Shown here: positions 24,002 to 31,262 of the stretch, in pieces
Position numbering within the stretch: the stretch's first letter is position 1
How the letters are laid out: each line of letters begins with the position of its first letter
DNA from: Eimeria necatrix
Taxonomy: Eukaryota; Apicomplexa; Conoidasida; Eucoccidiorida; Eimeriidae
Assembly (NCBI RefSeq): GCF_000499385.1
Contig: NW_013653599.1
Coordinates: forward strand, 1 to 41,671
Direction: 5' to 3'
Length of the DNA stretch: 41,671 nt
Program-made: the position numbers and the translations under genes
Notes under the pieces: generated by a model
What the model was told of the DNA's origin: nothing
The model's database searches: none
What the model saw: the letters and a program-made list of their open reading frames with translations, nothing else

Positions 24002-25060
24002 TGTGCAGTCCGTGTGCGTTGTTAGAGCTTTACACCATGCTTGTCAGCCAGAATCCAAGCTACGATCAGGCTCCAGTTCTAGTTGGTGGGCGCATCCAAG
24101 GTGCTGGTAACGGCACATGAGAGGCGCAAATAAACTTTGTCGATAGAAGCTAATTTAGTGTGCAAAGAATACAGCACGGCATTTTAATTGGTAGGACGTA
24201 TGTTCAACCTGTACACGCGGCTCTTCAACTTCCTTGCTTTGTTCTTATTTCGGCGCAGGGCTCCGTGAACGCCGCCCTGCTAAGGTGAATCTCTGTGAAG
24301 GCGAAACACAAGAAACCGGAAATAACGAATAATTCAGCTTCCCTTGCAGAGGCGTTCAGCTCTTCGTGTTGATGTATGAAGAAAAGAAAGGAATAAGCTC
24401 CATATCTTCTTGCCTGGGTAGAGCCACAGTTCACCCAGTAAGCCGCCTTTCTTTGCTAGATAATCACGTGGAGCTCTGTCTTCTCCAGAGTTGTGTACGA
24501 AGAGCTTGGAATTCTCATTGGATGCTGCTTCGCTGGGTAAGCTTGCAATTAGTTTGCCACAACCACGTTTACACATCCAAGCACGCTGCGGCTGACAACG
24601 TTACCAAAAAGCGAAGAGAGGAGTCTGTTTCCTTTCAATGATCTGCAAATCAAAGAGCTTTGTTTGTTCTCAATATCCGCTTGATCTTGTGATGGCAGTC
24701 TTTGATTTCGCCCTGCAGCACAGCCCATCGGAAAAATTATGACTGAACAGAAAGTATTTCGTCCATTTAAATCCACGGGCAAAATGAGAAGCAGTGATCT
24801 GTGGGCCTCGTTGTTATTCAGTAAGTGAGTAAATGTCCAGTATTGAAACAGACAACACTTCTTTATAGCCGCCATTCAAAGAGTTTTTTGAACATGCATT
24901 TGTAGAATCACGCAGTTTACACTGCTTTATTTTTTATGAATTTCTTCTTATTTGAACAGCTACTACAACAAATGTGACTACACAAATTTAATTACACACA
25001 AATTCAATGAATACCCTTGTCGATTAGGAGCATCAGGGAACAGGGACTAGCGCCCACGTC
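24002..25060. other. Repeat-poor stretch, nothing called
   Basis: Only chance-length frames are seen on both strands. The stretch ends where the telomere-like arrays start, which marks the boundary to the repeat-rich segment. Confidence 0.4.
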
Positions 25061-25148
25061 TTAGGGTTTAGGGTTCAGACTACAGGGTTTAGGGTTAAGG
25101 GTTTAGGGTTTAGGGTTAAGGATTTAGGGTTTAGGGTGTAGGGTTTAT
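25061..25148 (+). repeat. Telomere-like TTTAGGG array
   Basis: About nine degenerate copies of TTTAGGG (with TTAAGGG, TTCAGAC and TGTAGGG variants) lie in G-rich orientation on the plus strand. TTTAGGG is the telomere unit of coccidia, and interstitial copies are a known trait of Eimeria repeat-rich segments. The array opens the repeat-rich part of the window. Confidence 0.9.
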
Positions 25149-25174
25149 GGAAGCGGGCTTTGGATTCAGTGTTG

Positions 25175-25516
25175 GGAGTTTGAGTTTGAAATTTGGGACT
25201 TGGGTTTAGAATTTACGGCGTATCTTTCAGTTTTTAGGGTTAAGGGTTTAGAGGTTGGTTTCCGGCAATAAAAAGCAACTAAATGTATTGAATTGAAACA
25301 TTTTGCGAACGGGAAGTAGAGGAAATAATAAAAAGCGGATTTAAATAGACTGAACGAAACAAAAATTGGAAGGAAAAAGGAATAATATAAAATAAAAATG
25401 AAATCGTCTCTTCGCTGCAGCAGCTGGTCCAGCGCGTACAACCAGTCGGTGACGCAGCAGCTGAAGCAGGAAAAAGAACTTTTGAAAAATAAGCAAAATG
25501 AAGAAACACATAATGC
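25175..25516 (+). repeat. 342-bp tandem duplication, copy 1
   Basis: The sequence from GGAGTTTGAG to ATAATGC is repeated at 25,531-25,872 with an offset of 356 bases and no difference that I can see. The 14 bases between the copies (25,517-25,530) are not part of the unit. Near-perfect identity points to a recent duplication or an assembly duplication. Confidence 0.9.
25421..25516 (+). CDS. Candidate coiled-coil exon (copy 1)
   Basis: Behind an acceptor (TCTCTTCGCTGCAG, ending at 25,420) a frame reads SSAYNQSVTQQLKQEKELLK followed by NKQNEETHNA. The lysine-, glutamate- and glutamine-rich text without cysteine is like the exons further downstream. The 3' boundary is not clear because the duplication junction cuts in right after ATAATGC and no good donor follows. 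A second frame through the same bases (QLVQRVQPVGDAAAEAGK) is also open for 23 codons, so the frame is not certain. If real, it would be an upstream exon of the coiled-coil gene at 27,133-31,143. Confidence 0.35.
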
Positions 25517-25530
25517 CTTGGATACTTCGT

Positions 25531-25872
25531 GGAGTTTGAGTTTGAAATTTGGGACTTGGGTTTAGAATTTACGGCGTATCTTTCAGTTTTTAGGGTTAAG
25601 GGTTTAGAGGTTGGTTTCCGGCAATAAAAAGCAACTAAATGTATTGAATTGAAACATTTTGCGAACGGGAAGTAGAGGAAATAATAAAAAGCGGATTTAA
25701 ATAGACTGAACGAAACAAAAATTGGAAGGAAAAAGGAATAATATAAAATAAAAATGAAATCGTCTCTTCGCTGCAGCAGCTGGTCCAGCGCGTACAACCA
25801 GTCGGTGACGCAGCAGCTGAAGCAGGAAAAAGAACTTTTGAAAAATAAGCAAAATGAAGAAACACATAATGC
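25531..25872 (+). repeat. 342-bp tandem duplication, copy 2
   Basis: This is the second copy of 25,175-25,516. It runs directly into the right arm of the inverted duplication, overlapping it by a few bases at ATGC. Confidence 0.9.
25777..25872 (+). CDS. Duplicated candidate coiled-coil exon (copy 2)
   Basis: These bases are identical to 25,421-25,516. In this copy the frame continues past the duplication into the inverted repeat as ALTRFDCARIKRNILVL and stays open to 25,978. The same continuation (FDCARIKRNILVL) is open on the minus strand of the left arm near 15,040. One of the two copies of the exon is probably redundant, and which one is used cannot be told. Confidence 0.3.
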
Positions 25873-26579
25873 ACTTACTCGCTTCGATTGCGCACGCATC
25901 AAGAGAAACATTTTAGTCTTAATGCTAATCATATTGTTAAGACTGCAAAAGAGTAAGCAAATGAGCTATTTTGGATAAACAAATGAGCTAACTTTGGATG
26001 ATACGCACTAAAGCCATAAGATATATTCGTGTACAGCAAGGCCACGTTCTGCTGACGTGCCGTCTGTGAAGCAAGGCGACGCCCCTCGGTTGCAGTGGCT
26101 AACGGATTCTACGAAGTCTTTCAGTCATGCATCACGAGCGACGTTTCCAACGAGCGCAAGCAGTATCCCATTTACGCAAATGCTGATTTCAGCAGCAAAA
26201 GAGTTTCCTTTACCAACCATCCAGTGTGAGCACAAATGTGAGCACAAATATATGCATTAGAAGTCTAGATAGATTGGCTCGCTGCTCAAATACATCTTCT
26301 CACTGTCAGCTCACGTGGCAGAAAACACTTATCGAAAACTAGATCTCCGATAGAGCAGTGGAACACTTCTTGTGAAAGCCACCCTCCCCTGACGTCAGAA
26401 ACGTCTGAACAATGTTTCATCAATGCCCACTTCCTGGATGCGGTCGGCAATATTGGTTCTGGGGTCGCGAGCTCGATAGAAACCTTTATTGAATCAACAC
26501 TTCTGTTTCAAGAACAGCAAACAAAAATCTTCGTACAATATACCGATACCTACTGGGCCAACCACTTTCTTGGCAGCCT
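25868..26579 (+). repeat. Right arm of 700-bp inverted duplication
   Basis: This is the reverse complement of 14,370-15,069. It contains an extra 12-base tandem copy (GTGAGCACAAAT) near 26,230 that the left arm lacks. The outer end stops sharply at 26,579, where T-rich simple sequence begins. A plus-strand frame here corresponds to the minus-strand frame of the left arm. Confidence 0.85.
25914..25942. repeat. Small hairpin kept in both inverted arms
   Basis: AGTCTTAA and TTAAGACT are complementary and separated by about 13 bases. The left arm has the same arrangement near 14,994-15,024 with small changes in the loop. Confidence 0.5.
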
Positions 26580-27132
26580 ATTTCCCTTTCTTTTTTGCTT
26601 CTTTTTATTCTCTTTATTTCTCTTTTTATTCACTTTTATTTCTTCTTATTTCTTTTTTTATTTCTCTTAATATTTTTTTTAATTTCTTTTAATTTCTTTT
26701 TATTTCTTTTGTCTCCTTGTTATTTAGCTTTAGGAACAGTATTCTTCAGGTGTACTTACATATGCACTCATTAACTCTATTTTAAATAGCATCTATTTGT
26801 CTGTTCATCTTTAATTTTTTAATTGATTAATTTTGTTTTATCTCTATGTTTGATTGCTCCTATATGTCTGTTTATTTTGGTATATATTTTATATTAATGT
26901 ATTTCTTTGTATTTACGTATTTTTTTGTTTTATATATGTCTTTAAATTCATGTGCGTCCTCATTTTCATTTATTCTTGTATAGTTTGTCATTCATGATTC
27001 ATTCGCTTACTTAACATTTTTATCAATTTGTTTATTTAGTATTTACTCATTTATTAATTTATCTATTTATATATTCATTTATCATTTACTTGTTCACTGT
27101 TTACTGTTATTTACTTATCTACTTATTTATAG
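26580..27132 (+). repeat. T-rich and TTTA-rich low-complexity DNA
   Basis: This stretch is dominated by TTTCTTTTT, TTTATT and ATTTA words on the plus strand. It has no coding content. It is probably intronic or intergenic, ahead of the exon at 27,133. Confidence 0.75.
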
Positions 27133-27203
27133 AGGGGGCAGACACAGGAAGAAAAGGAGAAATGGATAAGCTGAAAGAAAAGCTGCTGCGGCTGCAGCAG
27201 CAA
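27133..27203 (+). CDS. Coiled-coil gene, exon A
   Basis: The acceptor (ACTTATTTATAG) ends at 27,132. Acceptors at 27,134 or 27,141 are alternatives. The frame reads GADTGRKGEMDKLKEKLLRL and then QQQ before the donor CAA|GTGATA at 27,204, in phase 0. The leucine spacing fits a short coiled coil. It is surrounded by TTTA-rich DNA, so the sudden coding-like text stands out. Confidence 0.5.
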
Positions 27204-29825
27204 GTGATAAAACAAATAAAACTGCTTTTATTTATTATTTATTAATATGTATTTATTTATGCGTTTGTATGTTTATTATTTATTTATTTATTTATTTGTT
27301 TGTTTGCCCATTTATTATTTTTATTTTTTGTTATTGTTCATTTATTGGTTGGTTATTGAATTAGCTCTTTATTCATTCACTATTTGCTTCTTGTTATGTA
27401 CATGCATATTTACCATTAAGTAACTTACTTATTTACTTGTTTATTATTATTTATTTATTTCTTTATTATTTGTTAATTCATTTACTTTCCGACTTGCTTC
27501 TTTTTCCCTTTTGCTGAGGATTTGGGGTTTAGGGTTTAGCACTTCGAAGCATTTTCGTCTTTCTGTACCATGGTAGATTTATTTCTCTCCTTTATCTGTT
27601 TAACTGTTTCGTTTGTTATTCTCCCTTTTATTCCTTTTGTTTGTTTCATTTCTTTCTACTTCTCCTGATCTCCTTTTACTTTTTTATTCCTTTTCATTTC
27701 ATTTTACTTCTTTTTGTTTCGCTTCATTTCCTTCAATCAAAATCATACTAAAATGTTTTAGAACTGTTAATGCTGTTTCCCAACTGTCTCCAAAATGTGT
27801 TTGAATCGTTTTAAGGTCTTTTTTCGAATGCTTTTAAAATATTTTTGAATTGCTTTTACACTGCCTCCAGATTGTCCCCAAGTTGTCTCCAAACTGTCTC
27901 CAAAATGCTTCTAGGTCTTTTAAAAATTTTTTAAAAATCTTCTTAAGAATCTTTTTGAAACCTCTCTGAAATCTTTGTAAAATTTCTCTAAACTGTCCCC
28001 AAAATACAATTAAAATCCCTCTAAAATATCTCTAAAGAGTCTTCAAAATTTTTCCCAAAAGTTTCTAAAATGATTCCAAAATGTCTCCCAGCTTTCTCCA
28101 AAGTGTCTCCAAAGTGTCTCCAAAATATCCTCAAAGTGCCCCCTTTCCACTTTTCCATTATTTATTATTTATTATTATTTGTTTATTTGTGTTTCTCTTA
28201 TCTATTTGTTTGCTATTTATTTATGACTTTCTTTCAATTAATTAACTAATTTATTATTTTCTGGCATTTGCCCCGCTGCTTCTTAATAATGCCATTTTGT
28301 CCCTTTAAAAAAAAAGGAAAAAAGGACTTTTGCTGCTGCTCTTTTGCTGCCGGGCTGCTGCTCACGGTGCTGCTGCTACGGCGGCAAAAGAGAAGCAGCA
28401 GCTGCAGCAGACACAAAAGAAAGAAGAATTAAAAGCTGAAAAGGAAACAGAGAGACAATTCCTAGAGGCCCAGTGGAAGGCATGATTGCTTTCTTTTCTC
28501 CTGTCTCCTTTTCCCTTTTTTGTCTCTTTTTATTTTTTTTTCTTTGCCTCTTTTCTGTCTATCTTTTTGTCTCTTTTTCCTCTTTTTTTCCTCCTTTTTT
28601 GATTTTTTTAATCTCTTTTTTTCTCTTTTTATCTTTCATTTGTCTCTTTTTTTCCCTGTTTTGATTTTACTTTTGTCTCTCTTTTTCCCTTTTTTGTCTT
28701 TTTCTATTCCCTCTGTTTGTCTTCTTTTGTCTCCTTTTTAGTCTTTCTACCTTCTTTTTGTCGATTTCTACCTCCATGTTGTGTCTTTTTCTGCCTCTTT
28801 TTATCTCCTTCTTTGTCTCGTTGCTTGTATCTTTCAATCTCTTTCCCAGTCTCTTTTAACCTTTTTTTGTGTCCGTTTATCTCCTTTATGTCTCTTTTTG
28901 TCTCCTTTTTGTCTCCTTTTATCCTCTCCTATGTCTCCTTTTTGATTGTTTTAATCTCTTTTTTGTCTCCTTTTTTATCTTCGCTTTTTTCTTTTTATAT
29001 CTTCTTTTGTCTCTTCCTTTTCTCTTTTTCTCTGCGTTTGCCTCCTTTTATTTATTTTTGCCTCTTTTTATTTACTTTTGTGTCTTTTTATTTATGGCTG
29101 CCTTCCTCTATTTGCTTGTAGCTCCTTGTTCAATTATTTTTGTCTCTTTCTGTTTATTTTTTCCCTTCGCTGAATTATTTTTGTCCGATTTTTTAAAATT
29201 ATTTTGCCGCTTTTTTAGTGGTCTTTCAATTATTTTGTTTCTTTTCTATCTATTTCCACCTCCTCTTACTACTGTTGTCTCTTTTCCTTTATTTTTCCTT
29301 CTTTTTTAATTATTTAAATTTAGAATTTCAGGTGGCGAGCACTGCAAGATTTGGAAAACCCAGAAGTATCCAATTAGACCCCGAAACCCAAGCAAGAACG
29401 CTAAAAGAAGTAATTCCAAGCATTAAGCCCTAAGCCCTAAACTCTAAACTCCACGAAGTATCCAAGTAGACCCCGAAAGCCACGCATCAGCGCAAAAAGA
29501 ACTAATTCTAAACCCTAAACCCTGACCCCTAAACCCTAAGTTAATTCATTTTGTTCTCTTATTGATCTATTGTCCCAGTGTCAAAGCAAGAAATGAGGGA
29601 CCTCAAACCCTAAGCTCTAAACCCTAATTCCTGAGCCGTACTTTTATTGATTGTCTTTTTGTCATTTATCCACTGGCTCAGTGCCAAGAGCAAGAAATGA
29701 GGGACGAGAGCAGACCCAAAAAACGCGGATGTCAGCGCGCCCACTGCTGCTGCAGCTACTGCTGCTGCTGCATGCGCTGCTGCTGCTGTTGCTAGTGCTG
29801 CTGCTAGGAGTAGTAGCGGCGCTGT

Positions 29826-29856
<31 letters not shown>

Positions 29857-31143
29857 TTTTTTTTGTGCGCTGCTGCTGCTTCTCCCCCTCTTCATCATAG
29901 TGCTGCTGTTTTTTTCTCGTGTGCTGCTGCTGCTTCCCTCCCTCTTCTTCATAGTGCTGCTGCTTCTCCCCCTCTTCATCATAGTGCTGCTGCTTTTGTT
30001 GCTGCTGCTGCGCAGCTGCTGCTGCTGCCGCTGCCATTCCCAGTGCTGCTGCTGCTGCTGCTGCTTTTAGAGCTGAACAGTTTTATTTAAAAGTGCACGG
30101 GTTTCTTGGATCTCTGTACACCTTGACCAGGAATATGTCAAGAGAGCCATGGATACAAAAATAGCCGAAGTAAGCATCGTGGGTTTAGGGTTTTGGGTTT
30201 AGGGTTGGGGGCTTAGTGCTTAGGGCTTAGGGCGTATTCTTCGAAGTCTTTGCTGTACAAATGTCGCATGCAAATGCATGCAGCGGCCTGAAGCCTCTGC
30301 TGAACTAATTTATATATTTATTTATTTAAGTCATTCACAGATATTTTATTTAAAAATGTTTACTTGCATATTCATTCTAAGCAAATCCATTCAACATAAA
30401 AATGAGGAAAAGGATTGCGGGTTTATGAATTTTTTTTACTTGGGGTGTTCATACACCGGAAACGTCTGGAAGCGTGTGAAGCCGAGAAATCCGTTTCATG
30501 GATTTGAAAAGTAATTTAAATACAATTATAAATATTAATTCGAACCCTAATCGATAAAAAACTTTATTATTCTGCACTTGTGTTTTAGTCTTCTCTTGCT
30601 GCTGAAGTCGGTGCAGAAGAAGCAGCAGATATCAAGGAATTGAAAGACAGGCACTTTTCGGAGCTGGGAAAGGTCAAACCCCAAACCCTTAATCCTTAGC
30701 CCTTGTTGTTTTCGCCTTAGAGACCGGAGACACCAAAAGCTTTACCCTAAGCCCTAAACCCTAAACCCTAAACTGTAAGCACGCTGGACCTGAAACCGAT
30801 CCTGTTCGCTCCTAGGTTTCCAACTCATCACAAATCCCTAAACACTAAACCCTAATTTTGGGGTTTTCCTGCACTGCAGTTGGTCGACCGCCGAAAGACT
30901 GCTGCCATCGATCCCTTAGCGTTGCAGGTGAGAAACATTAATTTATTTATTTATGTTTATTTACTTATTTATTTAGTTATTCTTTTTTCATTTATTATTA
31001 TTTTATAAATAAATAAACACTAAGTGGTTATTTAATGATAATGAAATGGCCCTCAGGGGTTTACAATCATTGCAAGAGAGCTCTGCATGCATCGGCGCAA
31101 AAGGGAGCAAAGAACACAAAAGGGAGAAACTCGAGAAAAATAA
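27133..31143 (+). CDS. Multi-exon gene for a coiled-coil protein (span)
   Basis: Small exons on the plus strand share lysine-, glutamate- and glutamine-rich composition without cysteine, and their phases join: 27,133-27,203, 28,393-28,472, 29,332-29,365, 30,131-30,169, 30,589-30,672, 30,880-30,927 and possibly 31,057-31,143. The joined protein would be about 130 residues or more, mostly charged helix with leucine heptads in the first part (MDKLKEKLLRLQQQ), then an acidic-basic helix (DIKELKDRHFSELGK). It has no signal peptide or membrane segment in the exons seen. The start is missing and may lie at or before 25,421. The introns hold telomere-like arrays, TTTA repeats, a pyrimidine tract and a CTG tract. 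I do not recognise the family. A cytoskeletal or other scaffold protein is a guess from composition only. Confidence 0.6.
27204..28392 (+). repeat. Intron-like low-complexity DNA
   Basis: It holds TTTA-rich DNA (27,215-27,490), a telomere-like pair (about 27,526-27,539) and a degenerate tandem array of TGTCTCCAAAA-type units (about 27,779-28,138). TTTA-rich sequence follows, then a CTG/GCC-rich lead-in to the next exon. There is no coding content of its own. Confidence 0.6.
28393..28472 (+). CDS. Coiled-coil gene, exon B
   Basis: The frame reads KQQLQQTQKKEELKAEKETE and then RQFLEA, plus two leftover bases (CA) before the donor GTGGAA at 28,473. It starts in phase 0 after an acceptor AG at 28,392, which fits exon A. 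An acceptor at 28,395 is an alternative. The split codon joins to exon C as glutamine, giving RQFLEAQWRALQDLENPE. Without splicing the frame would stop at TGA at 28,483. Confidence 0.6.
28482..29330 (+). repeat. Pyrimidine tract, about 840 bases
   Basis: The plus strand is almost only T and C, with degenerate units such as TTTTTGTCTCC and TCTCTTTTT. It lies in the intron between exons B and C. The phenylalanine- and leucine-rich open frames across it are a by-product of base composition. Confidence 0.8.
29332..29365 (+). CDS. Coiled-coil gene, exon C (34 bases)
   Basis: The acceptor (TTAGAATTTCAG) ends at 29,331. One leftover base completes the codon from exon B, then eleven codons read WRALQDLENPE up to the donor GAA|GTATCC at 29,366, in phase 0. 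A second frame (VASTARFGKPRSIQLDPE) is also open here, but it does not join to exon B in phase. Confidence 0.55.
29362..29512 (+). repeat. Tandem repeat of an exon end and intron start
   Basis: The bases from about 29,362 to 29,421 (GAAGTATCCAATTAGACCCC and onward) recur with changes at 29,453-29,512, an offset of 91. The repeat includes the proposed donor of exon C. Telomere-like CCCTAA units lie between and after the copies. Confidence 0.6.
29426..29635 (-). repeat. Telomere-like arrays, C-rich on plus strand
   Basis: Clusters of CCCTAA-type units lie at about 29,426-29,450, 29,512-29,541 and 29,606-29,632. Orientation is opposite to the array at 25,061. They lie in an intron of the coiled-coil gene. 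Confidence 0.8.
29682..29730 (+). CDS. Possible alternative exon, coiled-coil gene
   Basis: Behind an acceptor (CCACTGGCTCAG, ending at 29,681) a phase-0 frame reads CQEQEMRDESRPKKRG before a weak donor T|GTCAGC. Its end phase does not fit exon D, so it is probably skipped, or the frame simply runs on into the CTG tract. A diverged copy of the same acceptor and first codons lies at about 29,582-29,612. Confidence 0.22.
29743..30065 (+). repeat. CTG trinucleotide tract
   Basis: The tract is (CTG)n/(GCT)n, interrupted three times by a unit of about 30 bases containing CCCTCTTCATCATAGTG (near 29,880, 29,940 and 29,970). The plus strand reads as leucine or alanine runs. The minus strand reads as glutamine runs with repeated QQHYDEEGEK-like units. 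Such tracts are a hallmark of Eimeria and occur in exons and introns alike. Here the plus-strand gene model places it in an intron. Confidence 0.9.
30131..30169 (+). CDS. Coiled-coil gene, exon D (39 bases)
   Basis: A clear acceptor (GTACACCTTGACCAG, ending at 30,130) and a clear donor (GAA|GTAAGC at 30,170) bound thirteen codons in phase 0 reading EYVKRAMDTKIAE. Both phases fit exons C and E. One other frame is open but fits neither neighbour. Telomere-like GGGTTTAGGG begins twelve bases inside the following intron. Confidence 0.68.
30181..30232 (+). repeat. Telomere-like array in intron
   Basis: Degenerate TTTAGGG and CTTAGGG units in G-rich orientation lie directly behind the donor of exon D. 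Confidence 0.85.
30589..30672 (+). CDS. Coiled-coil gene, exon E (84 bases)
   Basis: The acceptor (CTTGTGTTTTAG) ends at 30,588. The frame starts in phase 0 and reads SSLAAEVGAEEAADIKELKD and then RHFSELGK up to GTCAAA at 30,673. Alternating acidic and basic residues without cysteine, together with the phase match on both sides, make this one of the best exons in the window. The donor GTCAAA is weak. If unspliced the frame would end shortly after in CCCTTAAT-type repeats. Confidence 0.7.
30673..30879 (-). repeat. Intron with C-rich telomere-like units
   Basis: The intron between exons E and F contains CCCTAAACCCTAAACCCTAA (about 30,744-30,775) and further degenerate units at 30,676-30,710 and 30,837-30,858. 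Confidence 0.75.
30880..30927 (+). CDS. Coiled-coil gene, exon F (48 bases)
   Basis: The acceptor (TTTTCCTGCACTGCAG, ending at 30,879) and donor (CAG|GTGAGA at 30,928) are both strong. Sixteen codons in phase 0 read LVDRRKTAAIDPLALQ. This is the best-bounded exon of the gene and fixes the reading phase for its neighbours. Confidence 0.75.
30938..31020 (+). repeat. TTTA-rich simple sequence
   Basis: Runs of ATTTATTT lie in the intron after exon F. There is no coding content. Confidence 0.7.
31057..31143 (+). CDS. Possible terminal exon, coiled-coil gene
   Basis: Behind an acceptor (ATGGCCCTCAG, ending at 31,056) a phase-0 frame fits exon F and reads GFTIIARELCMHRRKREQRT followed by QKGETREK and TAA. 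The other two frames through the same purine-rich bases are also open for a similar length, one to TAA at 31,157 and one to TGA near 31,233, so the true end of the protein is not settled. Confidence 0.35.
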   Translation, partial: GFTIIARELCMHRRKREQRTQKGETREK

Positions 31144-31262
31144 TTTCAAAAAGTTTTAATGAAATTAAAAAGACTCATGAAAATTCCGAAGACCCAAGCT
31201 TGTGCATGCGTTCAGCGCGGGGTGTTCTCCGCTGAGGACGCTCATTAAAAGAAGGTTCTTTC

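Noticed and set aside
25279..25932. Minus-strand open frame of 217 codons
   Set aside because: It runs through both copies of the tandem duplication and is long only because the same open stretch is present twice. It is phenylalanine- and tyrosine-rich text from AT-rich DNA.
28473..29309. Long phenylalanine- and leucine-rich plus-strand frames
   Set aside because: They are a by-product of the pyrimidine tract, where stop codons are rare on that strand.
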